From Gonocerus acuteangulatus (Eukaryota > Arthropoda > Insecta > Hemiptera > Coreidae), in assembly GCA_946811695.1 (NCBI GenBank), contig OX328126.1:81583214-81647213 (forward strand): a stretch of 64,000 bases of DNA. Reading direction: 5' to 3'. The notes beneath the pieces were generated by a model. That model searched no databases, was not told where the DNA came from, and was given only the letters and a program-made list of their open reading frames with translations. Made by a program: the position numbers and the translations under genes. Below, one piece after another: positions 32,681 through 45,879 of the stretch (position 1 is the stretch's first letter; every line of letters begins with the position of its first letter).

Positions 32681-34600
32681 TATTATCTTCTCATGCCTCA
32701 TAATTCAATACTTTCTATGTATCCGGATCGGACACTGGACTAACTACAAGGAAGTATCTTGAAGCGATGGTCTGCCGATGAAATTATCCCATCGGATGTA
32801 GCATTGTATGGATATTGCTGTCAGAACTAACGACCCTGCACAGCATTGTTCTGCAGATAGCCGTATTGGGTGCCGCCAATTTGCGTACTACCAGGCTTAT
32901 CTCGCAGGGAGAATAGAGCATTGATTCCCCGGTCTTGCTCCGGCGTCGTCTTCTTCAGTCGACACCTTCGGCTTGGATGGACGCTCGTGTGCGAGCATGT
33001 TATACTTCTAGACCTATCTTGGTGCTTCATCTCCACTCGAGAAGTTGGTACGAGTAGTGTTGTCGTTAAACACTTGTATCACAGGATGTTCTGGATCACG
33101 AGGTATTAGACCTTATAAGGGCATTTCTACTCTCCATCCATAGTTAGGAAATCCGCTTATAACGTTGACTTAATTACTCAATCCAGAAATGTCCAAAAAT
33201 GTTTTTTTTCAAAAACTCATAGATCAAGAGTTGTCTCACAGACTCGGAAAAAACCTCTAGGCACTTGACTATTTCTGATGTTGGTATTATTTGGTGCTGA
33301 GTGGAATGAGACCTCTAACAATTCGATAGAATAATTATTTATTAAAATAAGCAAGTTTTATAGTAAGAAAACTCTGAAAAACAGCAAGTATTTAATTAAA
33401 AAAAGTCATATTTTACTTAAAGGGTAGGGAGATGTATAAATCAAAATGTTAAAATGTAATATTCTTAACATTTGCGCTTATAACGAATAAATTGACTAGT
33501 TCCACATGAGATAATAGATGGACCTCACTGTTCATGTTTAGTTACTTGCTAGCACAAAATTTTCAACAAATCTCTGCAGAAAATAATAACGGCAAAGTCG
33601 TTTTTCGTAAGATAATCGCATCGGTAATAAGCACCTTCATTTTATTAGGCTGTGCACACATACTGCCGAGTACGGTGATGAAATTTATAGGACAGCAATT
33701 TCAAAACATGTAATTTTAGCCAAAACCAAGTGGAGAGGATAGCTAAGTACCGTTTCTTTTTTTCCAACAAATAAACTAAGGATAGTTGAGTTTAATTACG
33801 GATATCTTCACGACCTATGTGCACCAAGTTTCTTGGAATATTTTGGCAAAAATAAAATTCTACATATAGACATGAGACTTCCTGGGTAAGACCAATTCTT
33901 CAGAAATAAAATAAGTGGTATAACATAGTGTTTTACATTTCACTAAAAATTATTAGATTTGTACTAGGAGAGAACGGTCAACAAAAAGTTGTTTTGTGAT
34001 CGGAAGTATTAATAAAACTGTAAAAAATGTTAGTTCAAATGCGATTGTACTTCTTCAGTTTTGAGAGTTTTTTCCCCTACCGGAACCACAGCGGTTCAAA
34101 CTTATAAATACATTGGTCTATTCAATGAAATTTGGTACAAAAATACTGGTATTTCAAACTCTTTAACCAGCAGAATTCGCTAACCGGCTCACTACATCTT
34201 TTGGCGAAATTCCCTTCGCCTTTAAAGGCTTCCAGGAATACTGTGAATAACCGTCAAATGGTTCATGACTAAAATGGGATCATTTCCATGATCACATCTA
34301 TAACCGTTTTCGTTGAAATATTTGACAACTCTTGAATTCTTTCGTGGGATTTCGGATTTAAGTAAACCGAATTATACCGCACGAATATCCTGCCATTTCC
34401 GAACCTAGGACATTGCTTAGACCACTCTTTAATGGTGGGTGGTCACAAATAGCAGAAGTGAAGTGGTAATGCAAGGCAGGTAGGTATGGAAGGTTTTATT
34501 TTAGTGAGAGGGTGCGATTTCAAAAAGTGGGGTGTTTTTAATGGATCGAAAATGTTTGAATAGTTTCGAACGTCCTCCAGAACATCGCTAAGATGCTGCA
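32681..34600. other. Unassigned region
   Basis: About 1.9 kb of AT-rich sequence. Short frames at 32827-33109 on both strands lie in a less AT-rich patch but show no domain. 34130-34200 has a weak family A-like stretch. I see no supported gene. Confidence 0.5.
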
Positions 34601-34608
34601 AAACGTCA

Positions 34609-34735
34609 GCCACATTCGCCGCATTTCAATATTATTGAAACCTAGGAGGTGTTATGGTGTGACGTGGGTCTCCGTGACGCACTCCAACTCCGCATAACTA
34701 ATTTCCAGCAACATCTGGTTTTCCTCGTTGGAGTT
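34609..34735 (+). pseudogene. Tc1/mariner transposase C-terminal relic
   Basis: Reading from CCA at 34609 gives SPHFNIIET, a stop, EVLWCDVGLRDALQLR. This resembles the catalytic-region motif of IS630/Tc1/mariner transposases, which contains SPDLNIIENLWD-type sequence. Only the tail is recognisable and it carries a stop; no terminal repeats were found. Confidence 0.45.
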
Positions 34736-35504
34736 AATTATGTAAAACAAAGAAATGAATTATGTGTACCTGAATGATATCAGTAATGGCTATCTAATCT
34801 GATGGAGATGGAGGAGGAAGAAATAATAAAGCCGCTATCTCCCTGTTTACCTTCAGACGGGAATAATTATCGTATTCTTTTGAATTAATCCAGCTTTAAT
34901 AGCGAGGTGCCTGCCCCTTGACCGCTCTACTCATCGCATGTACTCACAGAAACTCGGCGAAGAACTCACTATCTCTTCCCGTCTTCAGATTAGCAAGAAA
35001 AAACAGATATAGCCCATCGTCTTCAGAATAATAGGGAATTACTCTTAGACTGACACTGCCCGGCACTTAATTTGAAAATTTATATTTATTTGGAAAATAA
35101 ACTCGCCAAGCAGGGATTTTAACCCTTGTATTACGCCCAAGTGTCTGGAAAATTTGGTAAACTTCTGGGATTTATGAATTCAATGGTATGTGTACCAACT
35201 CCAAGCAATACAAACAATTTTCTTGCTGGACATTGTCTAATAAACATAACGTTAATCTTAAGTGTTGGCTTCATGAGATGAATTGACGTTCGATGCAGTA
35301 AACCTTCCATTGGCGAGACATCAAAGCGTAAAGTTAATCAATTATTAAAGTTAACCAATTAATAATGGTTGCGTAAAGTTAACCAATTAATAATCGTTGC
35401 ATCTATCGTGATATACCCAACCATTTCCGAAAGAGGAACAACGCTAATTTTTTCAGACTTTTAAATATAGAAAAGGACAACCATAATGGTTCTCAACCCT
35501 GCTT

Positions 35505-38125
35505 GATGTCTATCTATGTAGCCGACAGCTCATCTACCAATGTAGTCTACAGCTCATCTACCTATGTAGTCTACAGCTCATCTATCTATGTAGCTGACAG
35601 CATGTATTTATGTAGTCGACATCTTACTTACCAATGTAGTCTACAGCTAATCTATCTAAGGAGTCGACAGCTTATCAATCAATGTAGTCTACAGCTCATC
35701 TATCTATGTAGTCTACAGCTCATCTATCTATGTAGCTGACAGCATCTACCTATGTAGTCTACAGCTCATCTATCTATGTAGCTGACAGCATCTATCTATG
35801 TAGTCGACAGCTTACCTACCAATGTAGTCTACAGCTCATGTACCTATGTGGTCTACAGCTCATCTATCTATGTAGTCGACAGCTTACCTACCAATGTAGT
35901 CTACAACTTATCTACCTATGTGGTCTACAGCTCATCTATCTATGTAGCTGGCAGCATCTATCTATGTAGTCTGCTGCTCATCTGCCTATGCAGTCTACAG
36001 CTCATCTATCTATGTAGCTGACAGCATCTATCTATGTAGTCTGCTGCTCATCTACCTCTGTAGTCTACAGCTCATCTATCTATGGAATCGACAGCTTATC
36101 AATCAATGTAGTCTACAGCTCATCTATCTATGTAGTCTACAGCTCATCTATCTATGTAGCTGGCAGCATCTATCTATGTAGTCTGCTGCTCATCTGCCTA
36201 TGCAGTCTACAGCTCATCTATCTATGTAGCTGACAGCATCTATCTATGTAGTCTGCTGCTCATCTACCTCTGTAGTCTACAGCTCATCTATCTATGGAAT
36301 CGACAGCTTATCAATCAATGTAGTCTACAGCTCATCTATCTATGTAGTCTACAGCTCTTCTATCTATGTAATCTACAGCTCATCTAACTATGTAGCTGAC
36401 AGCATCTACCTATATAGTCTACAGCTCATCTATCTACGTAGCTGACAGCATCTATCTATGTAGTCGACAGCTTACCTACCAATGTAGTCTACAGCTCATC
36501 TACCTATGTGGTCTACAGCTCATCTAACTATGGAGTCGACAGCTTATCAATCAGTGTAGTCTAGAGCTCATCTATCTATGTAGTCTACATCTCATCTATC
36601 TATGTAGCTGACAGCATCTACCTATATAGTCTACAGCTCATCTATCTATGTAGCTGACAGCATCTATCTATGTAGTCGACAGCTTATCAATCAGTGTAGT
36701 CTAGAGCTCATCTATCTATGTAGTCTACATCTCATCTATCTATGTAGCTGACAGCATCTACCTATATAGTCTACAGCTCATCTATCTATGTAGCTGACAG
36801 CATCTATCTATGTAGTCGACAGCTTACCTACCAATGTAGTCTACAGCTCATCTACCTATGTGGTCTACAGCTCATCTAACTATGTAGCTGACAGCATCTA
36901 TCTATGTAGTCTAAAGCTCATCTATCTATGTAGTCTACAGCTCATCTATCTATGTAGCTGACAGCATCTATCTATGTAGTCTGCTGCTCATCTACCTCTG
37001 TAGTCTACAGCTCATCTATCTATGGAATCGACAGCTTATCAATCAATGTAGTCTACAGCTCATCTATCTATGTAGTCTACAGCTCATCTATCTATGTAAT
37101 CTACAGCTCATCTATCTATGTAGCTGACAGCATCTACCTATATAGTCTACAGCTCATCTATCTATGTAGCTGACAGCATCTATCTATGTAGTCGACAGCT
37201 TACCTACCAATGTAGTCTACAGCTCATCTACCTATGTGGTCTACAGCTCATCTATCTATGTAGCTGACAGCATCTACCTATATAGTCTACAGCTCATCTA
37301 TCTATGTAGTCTACATCTCATCTATCTATGTAGCTGACAGCATCTACCTATATAGTCTACAGCTCATCTATCTATGTAGCTGACAGCATCTATCTATGTA
37401 GTCGACAGCTTACCTACCAATGTAGTCTACAGCTCATCTACCTATGTGGTCTACAGCTCATCTAACTATGTAGCTGACAGCATCTATCTATGTAGTCTAA
37501 AGCTCATCTATCTATGTAGTCTACAGCTCATCTATCTATGTAGCTGACAGCATCTACCTATGTAGTCTACAGCTCATCTATCTATGTAGCTGACAGCATC
37601 TATCTATGTAGTCGACAGCTTACCTACCAATGTAGTCTACAGCTCATCTACCTATGTGGTCTACAGCTCATCTATCTATGTAGCTGGCAGCATCTATCTA
37701 TGTAGTCTGCTGCTCATCTGCCTATGTAGTCGACAGCTCATCTACCTATGTAGTCTACAGCTCATCTATCTATGTAGCTGACAGCATCTATCTATGTAGT
37801 CTGCTGCTCATCTACCTATGAAGTCTACAGCTCAACTATCTATGGAGTCGACAGCTTATTAATCAATGTGGTCTACAGCTCATCTATCTATGTAGTATAC
37901 AGCTCATCTATCTATGTAGCTGACAGCATCTACCTATGTAGTCTACAGCTCATCTATCTATGTAGCTGGCAGCATCTATCTATGTAGTCTGCTGCTCATC
38001 TGGCTATGTAGTCGACAGCTCATCTACCTATGTAGTCTACAGCTCATCTATCTATGTAGCTGACAGCATCTATCTATGTAGTATGCAGCTCATCTACCGA
38101 TGTAGCTGACAGGATCTGTCTATGT
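35505..38125. repeat. 2.6-kb minisatellite, 22-24-bp units with higher-order repeats
   Basis: Tandem variants of CTCATCTATCTATGTAGTCTACAG (24 bp) alternate with 22-bp units containing GTAGCTGACAGCAT and with GTCGACAGCTTACC forms. Higher-order copies are visible: TCAGTGTAGTCTAGAGCTCA recurs at 36551 and 36691 (140 bp apart), and TGGCAGCATCTATC recurs at 35949 and 36161 (212 bp apart). Short open frames inside are by-products of the repeat. Confidence 0.95.
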
Positions 38126-40279
38126 TGATGATACCCTATCTATTCAAGAACAGATAAAACCCTGTATTATCCAGTTCGTAGACTTCAATAAAAAACATTG
38201 AACACATTAACGCATTGCATTTGTTTTAATTATAAATAAATATGGAATGGTTAAGAAGAAAGAGGTAGATAACGATCTGAAGGCTTTCTTAATGAGCACA
38301 ATTAGACGGGAGAAATATATTTACATAAAGGCAGCATTAGTAGTCGAGATAAAAGAGCGAGTATTAATAATCTCTCGGATGAAGTGGGAGATAGCGCGAA
38401 TGGCGTCAGATAGGAGCATGCACATAGGTTAACACAGCTCGGGGATCGGAAGGAGCTTGGCTTTTAGCCAGCTTCCATATGTGGAGATTGTCGGCGATTA
38501 ATGGATTCCACTCTTAGGACAGATGCACAGGCTCGGGTCCACCTTCGGCGGTTGCACATACTCGGGTATCTTGCGCTTCGAGTAGAAGCTGGTAGTACAA
38601 TGTGGGATTTTGACTGAGGACTATAACTCATGATCGTGGCGTAGAAACATTCATCGGATTTTCGTTCAATAGAATCAGCCCTTAGAAAGATGCAACAAGC
38701 TCATTTTATTTAGTCACATGCCCTTTAGGAATCAAAGCTACTTTCTAGGCAATATGTTCTACCACCTGGATGGTAATGTGTTGTAACTGGAATTTTGTTT
38801 TTCCTACCTACAATTCAAAAGAAGTACTTGAAAATGTTACTCCCCGACTTACTTTTAAGCCCATAAATCAACTAAAGGATCAGATTAATATGCAATAATA
38901 CTAGAGATGAAAAAGAGAATCTTCTTGCAAGAAAATGCACCCTTAGCTTCATCGTCGTTCGGAGTCTTCTCATGATGATTAACAAAAATACTGATTTGTA
39001 AAATTCTGGCAGGTCGAGTATTGACGTAAGTCACAGTGACACGACAAATTTTGATCAACTGTTATTATATTTGGTGGTGGAATATTATTCTAATTTCTTT
39101 TGAAATTATTAATTTTTTGTCAACTTTTGGATTTTATTCAATAATAGTCATTTTTATTATTGATTCTGGTTTATTTGGCTTTCTTGAAATGTAATTTTCA
39201 CATTTATAGATACAAACATACTTACAAAAAACCGCGCGGACCTATAGATACAAACAAATGTAAATATAGCGAGTCCAGAGCACAACTAGACCAAGTCCAT
39301 GATCTACAGGTTTCAGAAAATCCTATTGACCAGTATAAGTCTTAAAAAAAATTGAACACAATCAAAGACATTATTTATGTATAGCCTTGTTCATAAAATA
39401 GTTATAACTTGGACTTGTTCTCTGAAGACAAATGATGAATGACTTCCAGATGTGTTGCAAGAACTGCTTGAAGAGGCAAAATAATAAAGTTAGGACTTAG
39501 TCTCCTGTAGCACTGAAAAGATCCATTTTATCAATACTCTTCAATGCCATTACATTATAAAATGCCAAAATAATGATCTAGCTCTGGACCCTCCTTATAT
39601 AATCACCTATTCACATACACAAGTCCATTTTCACTAAAATTTCAATGTTGCATGATTCACAGATTGGGGGTGCTTCTTTGAACGAAAGAATAAATGTGTT
39701 TATCTTTTATGGCTAATCCGCAGTCGACTTAAGGCAACTTCATATTTTCTGTTGATACTGGGTGGGGTATTCCATGCTGTAATTATCTACTTTACTTCTC
39801 TTAATTTGTTCCTGTTCATTATCTACCATGTGGTTTACCAGTTTTGCCATGGGTTATTTTAAATCTACCAATTCGTCTATGATTTGCTCCTGAATATTGA
39901 GCGCTAATCCTGAGTCCCACTAAGTGTGCCTTGAGGCTGGTCAAGTCTTGAGGAAGGCCTGTCTAGGCACCCGAAGTGTGCCATGAGGTTGGTCATCTCT
40001 TCTGCAAGCTCTGCCTACTCCTTCCAAGCATAAATCTATTTAATTAAGCTTGTCGGAGGACGCCGCCTCCATGTTTGTTTGTTATCTCGGTGGATCGCCC
40101 TCTGTCGACGTGTTCCTACAACAAGCTCCTCATTAACTCCACCTCAAATCGACAGTTCTACCAACCTCTGTCTTCATCGACAGTTCTACCAACTTCTTCA
40201 TTCCCGACAAGCGACATTTATACAAACTTCTCCAGCCGGATACAATGGCAAGCCTTATCTTCTACTCATTCAGTCGAGG

Positions 40280-40284
<5 letters not shown>
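38126..40284. other. Unassigned region
   Basis: No recognised gene. Contains CTTGAGGCTGGTCAAGTCTT and a related repeat of it (about 39928-40000), and frames ending in a TA run at 40285. Frames at 38247-38432 and 39160-39345 have no domain. Confidence 0.45.
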
Positions 40285-40329
<45 letters not shown>

Positions 40330-40512
40330 ACCTGAATGACTGGGTGCCATAAGGCACTCTAGAGAGATAGTACTATGCTGACAGCTATACATGCTCTGGC
40401 CGCCTGATTTTCCCCTTTGCAGGGACCCATTAATAAATTAATTAAAAGCTTGTTTGGCCATAGGCACGGTCAGGGATTTAATTTAAACCATGAACGAAGA
40501 TACCAGAAGATA

Positions 40513-40580
<68 letters not shown>
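40285..40580. repeat. Two TA microsatellites (40285-40325, 40516-40580)
   Basis: Pure TA runs separated by 190 bp of unique-looking sequence. Confidence 0.92.
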
Positions 40581-40582
<2 letters not shown>

Positions 40583-41089
40583 GTGTGAGTTAATTATTAA
40601 ATAAATAGTTTGAAGAGAATTCGAAATCCAATCCTGCTTTAATATGTGAGTCCCTCATCATTAGCTTCCAGTTTTTCGAGCATTTCAAAAAAATAATGAT
40701 TATAAGAACACAGTGATAATAATCATTATTTTGATAATTATCATAATGATTATAAGGAAAAAAATTGATAGTTAGAAATATAGCTTTCCAAGACAGACAT
40801 TCGAAAACGCCTTGTAACTATTTTCAACTGCCTTTATGCGGGGCCTTTGTGGGGTTGGACGACCCAGACAGGTAAGACCATAAAACCATTTCAACAAAGG
40901 TAACTGTTTCTATTTTAATCTTTCCAAATGCGACTTGGGATAAGAACGGAACCGCGCTATGGTGAAGTGGGACTTTTGATAGTAACCTAACACTTAGAAA
41001 GCATTTTATTTTCTTGAATTATTCAGCAAATGAATTATTACTTCATTTAGAAAATCATGTCTTGTATTTTTCAGCAAATCGAATCTTGT

Positions 41090-41145
<56 letters not shown>

Positions 41146-42640
41146 TAGCATATCAATTATTATGTCATTGAGAAAATCAATAATGTTAATCAAAACAATT
41201 TCATGTTATTGAGGAAAGAATTTATTTTAATCGCCAGCGAGAAATTAGGAATTAATCCAGAGTTTTCATAAACTTTTTCATTTAGTACAACCTCTATAGG
41301 TACATTCCTTCGGATACTCAAATAATGTGAGCATTCCTGCTGGTGGCTTACAACAATGCCTGTTGTTCAAATGTACAAATCCCCAGTGTATCTAAGCAAC
41401 GCTATCAGTTCTTATCGTTCATCTGATAAGATATGGCACATCCACTTGGGCTTATTTTACCATTCATTTATTTGTTTATGAGCTAAAAAAAATAAAAATA
41501 AATTGTTTCTACTCCATTATTCTCTTTTGAAGTAAATCACATAAAACCACAAATATCCGAAACGCTAGAGCTGCGTCATCTTAGCATGTCTCCACAACGT
41601 GCTTATCGCGTGCGTTATTTGGAACGCTCAGATAAAATTCTTAATATTTTGTCTTTTTGAAGGAAAACTTCAGGACTATTGGTCTTGTCCTATTTAAATA
41701 TGTTTGCAGAAATGTATCAGTTTTCAATAAGCTACCATTAATTTCCCACAATTTCTCAACACAATTCGAGATACATAACAATACATGAAAAACATCCAAG
41801 ATTACTGATGCCTTTTAATACAAAAGAAAATTGTCTAATACTTGCTCATCTCCGAACGTAGAAAAAATTATGCTGCCGATGTCGTAAGCAGTTTTCCTAA
41901 TTTGGACGGCTGAATCAAGCTGATTCTAGTAAAAGAGAAGTAACAACTATCAGCATTGCTGCTATAATCTCCATCATATATTGTTAAACACTCTTAATTT
42001 AATGACCGTTATTTTTACAAATATGATGAATATCGTGGTCATAAAGCGTCAATGTTTCTGATCAAGGCATCATGCGTATGTTCGAGAGGAAACGCGCTAA
42101 TTAATCTCATTGCCGGCTGAAATTCCAGGAATAAGGTATTCACTGATCCGTGAAAGATCCAAATGAGACTTCTTAGACACGGAAAAAAAATGATTTAAGG
42201 CGATGGTTTTACGGCCTAGTGAAATATTATTTACATGGAAGGAGAGTTAATGACCTTACTTCCCCTTTTTGCCCGAAAGTAAAAAGAGAGAGAAGAAGTA
42301 CGAAGAAACAGGCTGTGTAAAGATTAGCATTTTATAAGAATCGTTTCAAGTAAATTCTTTGATCAATGACTTTTTTTAGAAAACGGCTTAAGTAATGTAT
42401 AATATAAATTTTTTGTATTATTTAAATTTACATATTTTCCTACGGTTTACTAAAGAATTTACTTGTTAATTAATAATAGGGAAATCTATAAAATATAGAA
42501 TTTATGATTACAAAGTTAAGATTACGTACAATGGAGTTATACCTTGAACTTGTTGTGGAGTCCAGCTTTGTATTGTTAGGAATGTTGTTGTAATACCATA
42601 AATGTGTTGTTTTTTTTCGTGGTTTCTTGTAAAATCATTT
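40581..42640. other. Unassigned region with family A terminal scraps
   Basis: A degenerate family A 5' end in reverse orientation at about 40900-40975 (GAACGGAACCGCGCT), a scrap with GAGCTGCGTCATCTTAGC at 41569-41586, a 3'-end-like GGAAACGCGCTAA at about 42089, and a TA run at 41093-41141. No gene recognised. Confidence 0.45.
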
Positions 42641-42648
42641 AAACTACG

Positions 42649-42801
42649 ATGAAGTTCGTGTGTGTAGTTATGAGCACATTCTTAACATTCACAGTGTTCT
42701 TATCTTTTAACTCCCCATTCAAAAAGATTAATTCAATTAACGGCCAAGAAGAAGAGCAAATAACCATGCAATGTTGGGAATATCCTGTAGAAGCTTGCTA
42801 G
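42649..42801 (+). CDS. Candidate small secreted peptide, 50 residues
   Basis: ATG at 42649, TAG at 42799-42801. Residues 1-20 (MKFVCVVMSTFLTFTVFLSF) look like a signal peptide: basic n-region then an uninterrupted hydrophobic stretch. The remainder is short, with an acidic GQEEEQ and a C-terminal Cys pair, QCWEYPVEAC, which could form a nine-residue disulphide ring. AATAAA occurs about 70 bases downstream (near 42872). A different frame across the same 3' DNA is also open (RPRRRANNHAMLGISCRSLL from about 42742, stop near 42875), so an alternative exon reading is possible. I do not recognise a family. It may be chance; there is no homology or splice evidence. Confidence 0.3.
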   Translation: MKFVCVVMSTFLTFTVFLSFNSPFKKINSINGQEEEQITMQCWEYPVEAC

Positions 42802-43978
42802 AATATCTTCCAAATCCACAGCCACGGATCATCCTGACAGCGTGGGGTGGATTTGATGGGAATATGGTTAAATAAAAACCTACTTCGTTGTAAATAGAGT
42901 CGAATGGTCTGTTATCGGAAGAGGCTGTTATCTGTTTCCGCATCATTTGTGCCCCCTTATCGGCCCATCCACTCCTTTCTCCCCCCCCCCCCTCCACGCC
43001 TAGTCTCATTATGGCTGGAACATCGATATTTCGGTGCACTTCCATGAAAATGTAACCAGGCAGGGCAGGAACTGAAAAATAATGTAGAAGCATCACACTG
43101 AAACGACTGATCATCATCGCCGTCGAAATAGGAGAGGCAGTCAGATTGCTTGATAAAATAGGGCTTGCTGTAGATATTCAGCCATACCTGGTTCCAATCC
43201 ATAAACAAAGAAATACTAAAAGGAAATAAATAGTAATCAATGGTACTTGCTGAATTCTCCTTGATGATTCAGATGTCCATCAAGATATCAAGGAATACCG
43301 CACAGATGCACATGTTTGAAGCATGGATACACATGTTTGTTCCATAATCTTTACTAATCCTTGGAGGTACTTTCCTTTTATTGAATGCATGTAGCAATTG
43401 AGGTTGCACTCAGTAAAGAAACTATGGATCCTTTGATGCGGCTTCTGTGCGATCGATCTCTGTTTGTATTAGCCCAAGCTTAAAGTCCCATCAGAAAGTT
43501 GTAGAGGCCATGCAGACATCTAGATTCGGTTAGGCTGTTACAGGTTGACTTATATCTGGCAATCATTTTACTAACAAAACGCTAAGTTTTCATCGTGATT
43601 TCGATCTAACGGACTACACAATTATGCTTATGTTCCTTACATTATTAAATTTGTTGTTAGTGGAATCAAATATTATGTACTTCCTATATTGTGGAGCTTT
43701 GGCTAAGTCTTTCTCGTAGTTTGTAAGAGGATAGTACAAAGTTATTTACTGTGTTGAGGTTTCGCCTTGTGAATGAGTCCGTCAGCGGTGTCTCCAACTG
43801 TTGAGAACGGTAAGTTTTGCTTCGTCATTCGTCAGTCATTGTCTTGACCGTGAATGGCCTAATCGACGAGAACGATTTCCTCTCTCCTATTGTAGCTTAT
43901 GTTTGGAGGTCATTATCAAATCGTCACATTTATAAAACTTGAGGCTTTCATAAAGTATTTGACAATTACGTTACTAAT
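42802..43978. other. Unassigned region
   Basis: Minus-strand frames 42737-43117 (126 codons) and 42957-43208 overlap each other and cross a C run (42978-42993). Neither shows a domain. Otherwise AT-rich DNA without recognised features. Confidence 0.4.
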
Positions 43979-43986
43979 GTTTTGCT

Positions 43987-44213
43987 CATGGGCGCATAAA
44001 AGCAAGAGAGCTGCAGCCCCCCCCCCCCCCAATTTGTCTTGTAAACCTCAAAATTATATTAAATAAGATCACTTAGTTCAGAAAAAATAACTTTTTTGGG
44101 GTGCAATATAGTTTTCATTGGCTAACTAATCCAAGTCATAGGTTGTTAGTATTCCATAACCCACAAATCACACCAGCCCCCCCCCAGAAAAAAATGTCCT
44201 ATATACGACCCTG
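43987..44213. mobile_element. hAT-like MITE with 8-bp target duplication
   Basis: 227 bp, ends CATGGGCGCATAAAAG and TATATACGACCCTG, flanked by perfect direct repeats GTTTTGCT (43979-43986 and 44214-44221). Interior homologous to 22261-22519, with expanded C runs. Confidence 0.88.
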
Positions 44214-44479
44214 GTTTTGCTCTTAGAACACTGGTCATAAATAGATCTTCCAATTACGGAAGGTATGAACGAATATACTTTTATAATAACATGTGCGTTC
44301 TTCATGCGTTAAATTTCATACGTTTTGGCGTTCTTTGGCACTCTATATTATCGTAGCCTATAGTTTATTTTTGCCATTGTGAAATACATCATCATAGATC
44401 CTATTTGTTTTAATAGAAATTACTATGAAACAGCGGGAGAATTGCACCCCACTGTCTGAATTCGCCACTTTCTAAAGAT

Positions 44480-45020
44480 TGACGGGCATACGTCTCAGGG
44501 AGTAGGGACGTGCTGGAGAATGGCCCCACGCTGTCTTGATTAACTACTTACAAGAGACCCGGGCCTTCCTTGCAGTCTTTGACATTCACCACATAGAGGA
44601 ATGTACACTCAGGGAGTAGGGACGTGCTGGAGAATGGACCCACGCTGTCTGGATTAGCTACTTACAAGAGACTCGGGCCTTCCATGCAGTCTTTGACATT
44701 CACCACATAGAGGAATGTAGACTCAGGGAGTAGGGACGTGCTGGGGAATGGCCCCACGCTGTCTTGATTAGCTACTTACAAGAGACCCGGGCCTTCCATG
44801 CAGTCTTTGACATTCACCACATAGAGAAATGTAGACTTAGGGAGTAGGGACGTGCTGGAGAATGGCCCCACGCTGTCTTGATTAGCTACTTACAAGAGAC
44901 CCGGGCCTTCCTTGCAGACTTTGACATTCACCACATAGAGAAATGTAAACTTAGGGAGTAGGGACGTGCTGGAGAATGGCCCCACGCTGTCTGGATTAGC
45001 TACTTACGAGAGAGGAATGT
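44480..45020. repeat. 114-115-bp tandem repeat, about 4.5 copies
   Basis: CAGGGAGTAGGGACGTGCTG recurs at about 44495, 44610, 44724, 44838 (as TAGGG...) and 44952, i.e. spacings of 115, 114, 114 and 114. Degenerate continuation to about 45110 (GGCCCCAC...TGTCT). The 70-codon frame at 45119-45331 next to it has no recognised domain. Confidence 0.92.
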
Positions 45021-45749
45021 AGGCTGAGAGAGGGACAGGTATTCTTGAAGATGGCCCCACAATGTCTACAACTCAGGGAGGAGAAGCAGCATGCTGGCCC
45101 CACACTGTCTGATCTTCCTTGAGACTGGAACTTCCCATGGAGCCTGTGCCATACAGCCCCCGGAGGAATGAGCAAGATCAGGGAGACAAGGTGTGCCCGT
45201 GGTTCATTAGGGAGCGAGATGGACGGAGATATGCAGTAATGAGGCAGAGAGAAAGACAGATAAATGAAGAGATACCCTGGAACATCGTGAGAGATCCAAG
45301 ATCAAGTGTTTCTCCTTGTGTTGTATGTTAATTTACTGATCCGCCTTCACTGTAAATTGTCGTAGGATTTGTATGTACTCTGGATTAAGTACTTCAATTT
45401 TGATTATTTCATTACATGTATCTTTTGTTCCAATGTGGCGCCATTCGGTTCCTCACACGCTTTATCTCGAACCACTCCTCCGACCATTATAGCATCCTTA
45501 CAGGTTGTTTTAATCTTGACCTTTAATTAAACATTTTTTTTTATTTTTATTAATTCATTTGTTGGTGTTTCCTTTCATAGCTACGAACACTATAAGATAC
45601 ATACAAAGGGTTATGAGAAAATATACATGAATTATAACCTGCCCTTAATCTCCAGAGACCGCCCATATAAGCCACAGTTGCGTACGAAATTTCGTATTGA
45701 GTCTATGTTTTAGCAACCTTCACTAAACAATTTACACAAACCTTAGGAT

Positions 45750-45793
45750 CCTGGCGTTAATGACCCCAACTGTTGACACGCCTTAAACTCAAC

Positions 45794-45830
<37 letters not shown>
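45750..45830 (+). mobile_element. Short SINE-like tail with poly(A) and target duplication
   Basis: GGCGTTAATGACCCC...GTTGACACGCC followed by a run of about 40 A, between direct repeats AAACCTTAGGAT (45738-45749 and 45831-45842). A related tail is at 49422-49494. This fits 5'-truncated retroposition. Confidence 0.78.
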
Positions 45831-45837
<7 letters not shown>

Positions 45838-45879
45838 AGGATTAACATATTCTATCCATCGACGAAGTAATATATTGAA

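Noticed and set aside
35503..35739. Ser/Val/Tyr-rich protein frame
   Set aside because: Part of the minisatellite array; units of mixed length break the frame.
35505..38125. CRISPR array
   Set aside because: Eukaryotic context, no unique spacers between repeats, variable unit length.
42737..43208. Minus-strand frames of 126 and 83 codons as exons
   Set aside because: They overlap in different frames, cross a poly-C/poly-G run and show no domain or splice pattern.
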